A DNA stretch of 12,698 nucleotides from Capsulimonas sp. (GTDB lineage Bacteria; Armatimonadota; Armatimonadia; Armatimonadales; Capsulimonadaceae): NCBI GenBank assembly GCA_025963815.1, contig JAOQAA010000734.1, positions 1 to 12,698 on the forward strand. The letters run 5' to 3'. The notes beneath the pieces are model-generated. The model searched no databases and had not been told where the DNA came from. It was given only the letters and a program-made list of their open reading frames with translations. Position 1 is the first letter of the stretch, and each line of letters starts with the position of its first letter. Both the position numbers and the translations under genes were made by a program. Positions 6,762 through 12,698 of the stretch are shown here, in pieces.

Positions 6762-9023
6762 TTACTTCTTCCCAGGCACTCGCTGGGTCAGACCGACATC
6801 AATGAACTGTCCGCCCGTCGTTTGCTTACAGTGCACGGCCAGGGTGTTCTCCCCGTTCAGAACCAGTGCAGCAATCGCCTGCGCGCTGATCGGCCGGTTC
6901 TCGTAGTTCCCGATATACCCGTCATGCGAATAGGCGGGAACGCCGTTGATGAACACTTCAATATCCTCGTCGTGGCAGTCACGGATGAGAAGCTGCTTGA
7001 GATCATCGGCGCTAAGCTTCGGGAGCGTGAAGGTGCGACGCAGCCAGATATCGCTCGTTTCCCAGGGCGTTCCCAGAGGATTGCCCGAAGCGACCGAGTG
7101 GCCGAATCCACCGGGGCCCTGCTTCCAGTCGGCGTCATTGAACGCCTTCGCGCTCCACTCCGCCGCGGGCTGGTCGGTGGTGTACTTCCAGGTTTGCGCG
7201 GACTTCTCGGAAGTCGGCACGATTTCTTTGTAGACCGGAACGGGATATTCGAAGTGATTGGCGAGGGCGATCTGCTTCGGATCACATTTGAGAATACGAT
7301 CATAGGTCATCAAGCCGTTTGACTCGATCTCAACATCCGTGATCTGAGTGTAGACTGCGGCGCTCAGACCGTTCTTATCCCGGAAGCCCTTCAGCATGTT
7401 GGCGTATTCGCCATAGGTGTCTTCCAGTTCCTTGGGATCAGGAACGGTCGTGTAGCCCCAGCCGTCGGTCGTCTTCCACCGGTGTCCCTTGACAAGGAAT
7501 CCGATGCCTCCGTACTCGCCGCACGCCAGCGCCTGGGTCGCGCTCGGCCCCGAAACTCCGGGCGGCGGGTAGGAGTGGACGTCGTCCACATCGCCGACTG
7601 CGGTGTCGCCATCGGTTTCATAGCCGGCGCCACTGTCCCGGTTGACGAGCCGCGACGGGTCGAGGGTCTTCGCCATTCCGACCAGGCGGGCGGTGTCATA
7701 GCGGGCCTGGCTCTCGTTGAAGATCACCCACATGATGATCGACGGGGAGTTCCAGTGCGTCGTGATGACGTGGTTGATCTGCTTTTCAAAAGCGGCGTGA
7801 TCGGTCGGCGGCGCGTTGCCGATGTACGAGTTGGGCGAGGGCATGTCCTGCCAGACCAGCAAGCCCATCTTATCCGTCCAGTAGTACCAGCGCGCCGGCT
7901 CCACTTTGATATGCTTGCGGACCATGTTGAAGCCGAGCTGCTTCATGGTCGAGATATCCGCCTTCATCGCCTCTTCCGTGGGCGGGGTGTAAAGGCTCTC
8001 CGGCCAGAACCCCTGATCCAGCGGGCCGATCTCAAAGACGAACTTGTTGTTCAAGAGCATCTTCTGCACGCCCTTGTCCAGGCCGAGGGAGATTTTGCGC
8101 ATCCCGAAGTAGCTGCCGACCTGATCCGTCGTCGCGCCGCCCTGAACGAGCTTGACATCGAGGTCATACAGGAACGGGCTGTCCGGCGACCAGAGCTTGG
8201 GCTTGCTGATCGCGATCGTCTGCTCTTTGTCCGCGTCAATGGTGACCGTCTTAACGGTGGACTTGCCGGACTTGATTGTGACGACGGCCTTGACGCCCGG
8301 CGCCGTATCCGTCGTATTGACCGTCAGATGCACGGAACTGGCGTCCACGTCCGGAACGATCTTGAGGTTGGCGATGGATGTCTTCGCCACAGGCTCAAGC
8401 CACACGGTCTGCCAGATGCCCGTGGTCGGGGTGTACATGATACCGCCGGGGTTAGTCGTCTGCTTGCCGCGCGGCTGTCCGCCGGCTTCCGTCGGATCGA
8501 ACACGCGGACGATCAGTTCCTGCGGACCGTCGCCCTGCAAAAACGAGGTGACATCATAATCAAAGGCTTCATAGCCGCCCTTGTGCACGCCGACGCTCTT
8601 GCCGTTGACGAAGATCTCCGCCTCGTAATCGACGGCGTCGAAGTGGAGAATCAGCTCCTTGCCCTTCCAGGAAGCGGGCGTCGTGAAGGTGCGCCGATAC
8701 CAGAGGCGATCGTGATGCTCCATCACGCCCGAAAGCGCGGATTCTACCGCGTACGGTACTAAAATCTTTTGGCTAAGCGTTTTACCCACGGGCAAAGCAT
8801 CGCCCTCGGCGCCGGGCTGATACTCCCACACGCCATTGAGGTTTTGCCACTGATCGCGCACCAATTGCGGGCGAGGGTAGTCGGGGAGAGCGTTTGTCGG
8901 CGAGACATCCTTGGCCCACCGTGTCTCGATCGTGCTATGGGCGGGTTTCCAGCCATCCTGCGCATGCGCGCAGCCCGCCACGAGCATCAGCGCGAAGGCA
9001 GGCGCGAAATGCGAACGTTTCAT
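6762..9023 (-). CDS. Exported glycoside hydrolase family 2 protein
   Basis: A 753-residue protein from ATG at 9023 with AAGGA 6 nt upstream. The N-terminus is an export signal that can be read two ways: a lipobox VAGC with Cys18, or signal peptidase I cleavage after AHA at 21. Residues about 50-210 are the GH2 sugar-binding jelly roll (NLNGVWEYQP, LWYRRTF, FDAVDYEAEIFVNG, TTGIWQTVWLEPV). Residues 211-305 are the Ig-like domain and 306-600 the TIM barrel. E437 in MWVIFNES is the expected acid/base and E503 in ACGEYGG the expected nucleophile, so both catalytic residues are present. Residues about 605-753 form an extra beta-sandwich (SDIWLRRTFTLP, DEDIEVFINGVPAYSHDGY), probably carbohydrate binding. 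The family includes beta-galactosidases, beta-glucuronidases and beta-mannosidases; the substrate is not readable. It converges on the GH116-type gene and likely acts on related glycans. Confidence 0.94.
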   Translation of the reverse strand: MKRSHFAPAFALMLVAGCAHAQDGWKPAHSTIETRWAKDVSPTNALPDYPRPQLVRDQWQNLNGVWEYQPGAEGDALPVGKTLSQKILVPYAVESALSGVMEHHDRLWYRRTFTTPASWKGKELILHFDAVDYEAEIFVNGKSVGVHKGGYEAFDYDVTSFLQGDGPQELIVRVFDPTEAGGQPRGKQTTNPGGIMYTPTTGIWQTVWLEPVAKTSIANLKIVPDVDASSVHLTVNTTDTAPGVKAVVTIKSGKSTVKTVTIDADKEQTIAISKPKLWSPDSPFLYDLDVKLVQGGATTDQVGSYFGMRKISLGLDKGVQKMLLNNKFVFEIGPLDQGFWPESLYTPPTEEAMKADISTMKQLGFNMVRKHIKVEPARWYYWTDKMGLLVWQDMPSPNSYIGNAPPTDHAAFEKQINHVITTHWNSPSIIMWVIFNESQARYDTARLVGMAKTLDPSRLVNRDSGAGYETDGDTAVGDVDDVHSYPPPGVSGPSATQALACGEYGGIGFLVKGHRWKTTDGWGYTTVPDPKELEDTYGEYANMLKGFRDKNGLSAAVYTQITDVEIESNGLMTYDRILKCDPKQIALANHFEYPVPVYKEIVPTSEKSAQTWKYTTDQPAAEWSAKAFNDADWKQGPGGFGHSVASGNPLGTPWETSDIWLRRTFTLPKLSADDLKQLLIRDCHDEDIEVFINGVPAYSHDGYIGNYENRPISAQAIAALVLNGENTLAVHCKQTTGGQFIDVGLTQRVPGKK

Positions 9024-9047
9024 AAAGCATCCTTGATTGATTAGAGT

Positions 9048-9075
9048 AGCGCTCCCCGATCACGGCGCGAGCGCT
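9048..9075 (-). promoter_or_regulatory. Inverted repeat in the GH2 leader
   Basis: AGCGCTC at 9048-9054 and GAGCGCT at 9069-9075 are exact inverted complements separated by 14 bp. They lie in the predicted 5' untranslated region, 25 to 52 bp before the ATG at 9023. They could form a leader hairpin, or act as two operator half-boxes, since AGCGCT is itself palindromic with a central CG. Seven-base arms alone are modest evidence. Confidence 0.35.
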
Positions 9076-9098
9076 TTTGCGACTTATCCTAGCTACCC

Positions 9099-9127
9099 AT
9101 TATAGGACGTTTTCATGAAAGCCGCAA
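9099..9127 (-). promoter_or_regulatory. Sigma-70-like promoter of GH2 gene
   Basis: On the minus strand, TTGCGG (9127-9122) and a perfect TATAAT (9104-9099) are exactly 17 bp apart. The predicted start near 9092 gives a leader of about 70 nt to the GH2 ATG. The promoter lies in the 184-bp gap after the ABC exporter gene, which runs in the same direction and shows no terminator, so some read-through into GH2 is possible. Confidence 0.7.
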
Positions 9128-9161
9128 TGATCTTTTCAACGAGAAACTTGATGGATTCGAC

Positions 9162-9173
9162 TGAGAATTCTCA
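9162..9173. promoter_or_regulatory. Perfect 12-bp palindrome upstream of GH2 promoter
   Basis: TGAGAATTCTCA is a perfect palindrome about 35 bp upstream of the GH2 -35 box, centred near -75 relative to the predicted start. This is a position used by activators or auxiliary operators. It lies 34 bp past the ABC exporter stop codon, with no T tract, so it is unlikely to be that gene's terminator. The regulator is unknown. Confidence 0.4.
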
Positions 9174-9207
9174 TTTGATCGCGATTTGCTCAGAGTAGCA
9201 TGTCAAA

Positions 9208-11031
9208 TCAGACGTACCATTGCGCCTGCATCGCATACATACGCGCGAATACGCCATCCTGGGCGATCAATTCCGAATATGTCCCCTGCTCCACGATACG
9301 GCCCTGCTCGAGCACGACGATCCTATCCGCCAGCTTCGTGCATCCCAGGCGATGGGAAACCAGAAGCACGGATTTTCCGGCGGAGATTTCCTCGAACTGT
9401 CGGTAAATCACGACTTCCGCCTTGGCGTCCAGCGCGGATGTCGGCTCATCCAGAACAAGCACGTCGGCTTCCCGGAAATACGCGCGGGCGACCGCCAGCT
9501 TCTGCCATTCGCCGCCGGAAAGGTCGCGCCCGTTTTCGTCGAACGATTTTCCCAGGATCGTGTCGTACCCTTCCGGCAGCCGGTCGATCGTCGCATCCAC
9601 GCCGCTCCGCGCGGCGGCGGCCCGAATTCGGGCGCCGTCGTCCAGCGCGGAGATTTCTCCAAACCCGATGTTCTCGCGGACCGTGACTTCGTACCGCATG
9701 AACTCCTGAAATACGGCGGCCCCACGACCACGCAGCGCCGAAACGCCCGTGGACGCCTCACCGTCCACGAGGATCCGTCCAGACGTCGGCTCATAGAGGC
9801 CGAGAAGCAGCTTACAAAGCGTCGTTTTGCCCGCGCCGTTCTCGCCGACCAGGGCGATGCGCTCGCCGGGACGGATCGTCAGATTGATCTCCGTCAGAAC
9901 GTTCGTCTCCGACCCTGGATAGCGCATGGAGACGTTCTCAAAACAAATCTCGGGAACGGGGCGCTTGTCCGAGGATTTCGTGACGGCGTCTTCCCCATCC
10001 GTGGTCTTTGGCGCGGCGCTTGTTTCCTCCAGATCGAGATAGGCGAAGAGATCGGCGATGTATCGCGTGTCGTTGTCAACGACGGCGATCCTCCAAAACA
10101 GGGTGACCAGAGACCGCTGAAACTCCAGGATCGCGGAGATATTGCCGGCGCATTGCCCGATCGTAATGCGTCCGTGCGCCAGCCGGCTGAGCACGCCGAT
10201 CAGTACAGCTCCAAACGAGAGATATTGAAAGAAGTCGGCGCGAAGCCCTTGTTTGACTCGGTCGCTCTCCAAAGTGATGCGCGTCTCGGCCAGACTATCA
10301 TACAGCTGCAATCGCCTGCCCATCAAATGTGACTGCAGCGCGAAGAGTTTAATCTCGGCCGCCGCCGGACGTGACACGAGAAGATCCTCGATGTAGGACA
10401 GGGAGCGCTCGGCGGGAAGCTGTTCGCGCTCCACCAGAAACATTGTGCGCATCAAGCGGACGCGCAGGATTACTGCGGGTACCGTGCCGAGCATCAGCAG
10501 CAGGGGAAACCATGGACTGCCCGCGGCGGCGTAGACCAGAAGCCCGAGCACGGAAATCGTGCTTGGGGCGACTTCCATCAGCGATCCCAGCAGGGTGAGC
10601 AAATGCTCGTGGAGCGCCTTCTGGGCCTGCTGGAGCAGATTGTAGTACGCCGGCGTTTCAAAGCTCGCGAGCGGCAGCCGCGCGGCCTTTTCCAGCAGCC
10701 GTTCCTGAAGACGCGCCTTCAGCGCCTCCTGAGCGTTGTCCTGGATCCATATGGACAGCCGAAGCACAAGATGGCCGAAGAGATGCGTGACGACCAGAAG
10801 CGCCAGCCATGGGAGTGCGCTCGCCACGGGCGCGGAGGACTTCATTAGAGGAACGGCGCTGTCGATAAACCGGGCCAGCGCCGCGATTTGCGCGATGGGC
10901 GTCAGACCGGAGATCAGCGCGAGCGCCGCGACCACGGTCAGTTCCCGGCGTCCGACCTTCCAGAGCAGCGCCATCAAGCGAGGAACGTGCGCCCAGCGCA
11001 TCTTGACCGTATTGTCCAATCGTTTAGGCAT
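9208..11031 (-). CDS. ABC exporter half-transporter (fused membrane and ATPase domains)
   Basis: A complete 607-residue protein, typical exporter half-transporter length. Residues about 15-320 form the membrane domain with several hydrophobic helices (near 32-58, 73-95, 155-190, 268-285). The nucleotide-binding domain covers about 358-600: Walker A GENGAGKTT at 396-404, Q-loop Gln442 (VFQEF), signature LSGGE at 504-508 within LSGGEWQKLAVARA, Walker B VLVLDE at 524-529 with catalytic Glu529, and H-loop His560. No N-terminal peptidase domain is present. The ATG at 11031 lies inside the end of the upstream exporter gene (8-bp overlap ATGCCTAA), so translation is probably coupled and the two products likely pair as a heterodimer. 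The W after the signature motif recalls peptide/lantibiotic-type exporters. The cargo is unknown, and no precursor peptide gene is visible here. Confidence 0.93.
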   Translation of the reverse strand: MPKRLDNTVKMRWAHVPRLMALLWKVGRRELTVVAALALISGLTPIAQIAALARFIDSAVPLMKSSAPVASALPWLALLVVTHLFGHLVLRLSIWIQDNAQEALKARLQERLLEKAARLPLASFETPAYYNLLQQAQKALHEHLLTLLGSLMEVAPSTISVLGLLVYAAAGSPWFPLLLMLGTVPAVILRVRLMRTMFLVEREQLPAERSLSYIEDLLVSRPAAAEIKLFALQSHLMGRRLQLYDSLAETRITLESDRVKQGLRADFFQYLSFGAVLIGVLSRLAHGRITIGQCAGNISAILEFQRSLVTLFWRIAVVDNDTRYIADLFAYLDLEETSAAPKTTDGEDAVTKSSDKRPVPEICFENVSMRYPGSETNVLTEINLTIRPGERIALVGENGAGKTTLCKLLLGLYEPTSGRILVDGEASTGVSALRGRGAAVFQEFMRYEVTVRENIGFGEISALDDGARIRAAAARSGVDATIDRLPEGYDTILGKSFDENGRDLSGGEWQKLAVARAYFREADVLVLDEPTSALDAKAEVVIYRQFEEISAGKSVLLVSHRLGCTKLADRIVVLEQGRIVEQGTYSELIAQDGVFARMYAMQAQWYV

Positions 11032-12698
11032 CGACGGTCACCATCTCCGTCTCACCGCCGCCGTCATACCATTCGGCCTGGGCAAGATACAAGTGGGAAT
11101 ATGGTCCCGACGCCGCGATCAATTCGTCGTGGGTTCCTTCCTCCAGAAGCGCGCCGCGTTCGAGATACAGGACACGGTCGGCGAGACGCGCGGAGCCGAG
11201 GCGATGCGAGATGAGCAGCACGGTCTTACCCCGCGCCGCCGCCTGAAACTGCGAGTACGTATCAAACTCCGTCTGGACATCAAGCGCCGAAGTCGGCTCA
11301 TCCAGCACCAGTACCTCCGCGTCCCGAATGTACGCCCGCGCGATCGCCAGCTTCTGCCACTGGCCATACGATAACTCGCGTCCTCCGAACTCCTTGCCCA
11401 CCGCCTGGTCATATCCGCCCGGAAATTCGGCAATGAACTCATCGGCGCGGCTCGCGCCCGCCGCCCTGACCAGCGCATCGTCGTCGGCGCTCCGCTCCAA
11501 ATACCCAAAGCCGATATTGTCGCGAACCGTCAGCGAATAGCGCATGAAGTCCTGAAACACGGCCCCCACCCTGCGCCGCCAATCGGTGATGTCCACGGAG
11601 CTCAGATCCACGCCATCCACGGTGATCCGTCCCGAAGTCGGCGCGTACAGCCCCAAGAGAAGTTTGGCGACGGTGCTCTTGCCCGCGCCGTTCTCCCCCA
11701 CGAGTGCGATGCGCTCACCGGGGCGAATGCAAAAGCTGACGAATCGGACGGAATCCACTTCAGAACCTGGATAGCGAAAACTCACATTCTCAAAATTGAT
11801 TCCTTCGCGAATGGCCACCGGCGCACTGCCCCTTCCATGCGTCTCGTCAGAAGACAGGTTCAGAAACTCATGGAGTGCGCCGATCTTTGTCCACTTGGAG
11901 ACAGCCAGCTGCATGCTGTAAGAAAGATCCGCAAGCATGTCGTCGTACTGTTTCAGCGAATAGATCAGTGCGACAAACAAGCCGATATCCAGGCGTCCCT
12001 GGCGAGCGACGAACATCAGGATCACAATGGCGATCGCAAAGCCGAGCTGAGAAAAGCAAATTTCCAGAAAGTATTTGCCCTGATTTGTCAGCCGGCCCTG
12101 CCGCAGTTCCTTCAAAAGTTCCTGTGTGAGCGCCAGCCAGTTGCCGCGAAAGTAGGGTTCCAACCCATACAGCCGCACTTCGGTCACGGACCGCCGATCG
12201 GTCAGAAGGCGGCGCCAGTAGTCCAGCTGGCGCTTGTGCGGCGTCTGAGCGGAGTAGATCTCCTGAAACTCTTCCTCGCCGCGAATGCTCCACTGGAGTA
12301 CGGGAATGCTAACGCCGAGCAGAAGCAGCGGCAGCACCCACGAAACGCGTCCCATGGCGATGAGAATGCCCACGAGACCTAATCCCGTCGCAAGCAGCCC
12401 CAGCGTCGCATCCGTCCAGAACTGCGGCAGCACGCGAACGCCGTCCTTCGCCTCCTGGATCTTGTCCTGGATGCTGGGGATTTCCCGCTGGGCGAGACTG
12501 AGCGAGAGAAGATGCCGGAAGTAAATGTCATAAAGCCGCCGATGCGCCCGCTCACGCACTAAAGCGGTGAAATACGGATGGCAGGCCTGCACGAAACCGT
12601 TCAGCCAAACGACTCCGACCAGAAGCACGAACCACAATAGCGTGTTCGGAGTTTGAAAGAACGAAGGGGATCTTACAAAAGCGTGAAATGGATCGTAT
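11024..12698 (-). CDS. ABC exporter half-transporter, partner of the downstream gene (partial, 5' end outside window)
   Basis: The frame is open from the right edge to TAA at 11024: 558 visible codons. No start is needed inside the window; a TTG at 12637 is in frame, but reading continues upstream to the edge. Roughly 40-60 N-terminal residues are probably missing by comparison with a normal length near 600. The visible part has membrane helices (for example LLWFVLLVGVVWLNGF and LLATGLGLVGILIAMG) and then the ATPase domain: Walker A GENGAGKST (11698-11672), Q-loop VFQDF, signature LSYGQ (11374-11360), Walker B VLVLDE and H-loop ISHRLG. The second Gly of LSGGQ is replaced by Tyr, which is unusual. 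The C-terminus overlaps the next exporter gene by 8 bp. The layout suggests one operon making a heterodimeric exporter, whose upstream genes lie beyond the window. Confidence 0.92.
   Translation of the reverse strand, partial: YDPFHAFVRSPSFFQTPNTLLWFVLLVGVVWLNGFVQACHPYFTALVRERAHRRLYDIYFRHLLSLSLAQREIPSIQDKIQEAKDGVRVLPQFWTDATLGLLATGLGLVGILIAMGRVSWVLPLLLLGVSIPVLQWSIRGEEEFQEIYSAQTPHKRQLDYWRRLLTDRRSVTEVRLYGLEPYFRGNWLALTQELLKELRQGRLTNQGKYFLEICFSQLGFAIAIVILMFVARQGRLDIGLFVALIYSLKQYDDMLADLSYSMQLAVSKWTKIGALHEFLNLSSDETHGRGSAPVAIREGINFENVSFRYPGSEVDSVRFVSFCIRPGERIALVGENGAGKSTVAKLLLGLYAPTSGRITVDGVDLSSVDITDWRRRVGAVFQDFMRYSLTVRDNIGFGYLERSADDDALVRAAGASRADEFIAEFPGGYDQAVGKEFGGRELSYGQWQKLAIARAYIRDAEVLVLDEPTSALDVQTEFDTYSQFQAAARGKTVLLISHRLGSARLADRVLYLERGALLEEGTHDELIAASGPYSHLYLAQAEWYDGGGETEMVTVDA

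Noticed and set aside
6613..6906. Short plus-strand frames starting in the palindromic element
   Set aside because: They read through inverted-repeat sequence and then antisense into the GH2 gene. The same peptide words appear on both strands because of the palindrome.
7482..8762. Long plus-strand frame of 426 codons
   Set aside because: It is antisense to the GH2 catalytic and sugar-binding domains, whose motifs are intact. Composition is typical of a GC-rich shadow frame.
9220..10332. Plus-strand frame of 370 codons
   Set aside because: It is antisense to the ATPase domain of the downstream exporter gene, which shows every ABC motif.

Overview
The window looks like part of an Armatimonadota chromosome, probably Capsulimonas-like. 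The main evidence is the prepilin-type gene at 1388-2164. Its N-terminus ([10 protein letters not shown], then [16 protein letters not shown]) and its C-terminal H-x9-DG motif are typical of the large DUF1559-type families of Armatimonadota and Planctomycetota. The fairly GC-rich coding DNA, several large secreted glycosidases and a LacI-type regulator fit a saprophyte that degrades polysaccharides. This taxonomic call is inference from protein style, not from a database match.

Layout, left to right. On the minus strand lie (i) a secreted protein with a probable beta-propeller body and a ricin-type lectin tail, cut off by the left window edge (1-1311, start at 1311); (ii) a prepilin-like DUF1559 protein with a GTG start at 2164; and (iii) a LacI-family regulator (2328-3338). 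A consensus-like promoter (TTGACA-N17-TAGAAT) with a perfect 14-bp palindrome at the expected +1 sits between the regulator and the prepilin gene. It probably drives the prepilin gene and perhaps the lectin-tailed gene. Divergent from the regulator, on the plus strand, is a 1022-residue GH116-type glycosidase (3500-6568) with a discoidin-like domain inserted between its N-terminal and catalytic domains. Its promoter also carries an inverted repeat at the expected +1.

A GH2-family glycosidase (6762-9023, minus) converges on the GH116 gene. The 193 bp between their stop codons is almost filled by a 143-bp nested palindrome. It has perfect 28-bp outer arms, a second 9-bp arm pair and three small internal hairpins, so it can be drawn as a closed cloverleaf. 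This is the most unusual non-coding object in the window.

From 9208 to the right edge, on the minus strand, two ABC exporter half-transporters (each with fused membrane and ATPase domains) overlap by 8 bp (ATGCCTAA) and probably form a heterodimer. The upstream one runs off the right edge, so its N-terminus and the promoter and cargo genes of this operon are not visible.

Functionally, the left three-quarters reads as a regulated glycan-utilisation locus: a sugar-sensing repressor, two exported glycosidases, a secreted lectin-tailed protein and a surface pseudopilin-like protein. The right quarter is a separate export operon. I see no tRNA, rRNA, CRISPR array, transposase or integrase. Apart from the palindromic element, all gaps are under 200 bp and hold promoters or operator-like sites.
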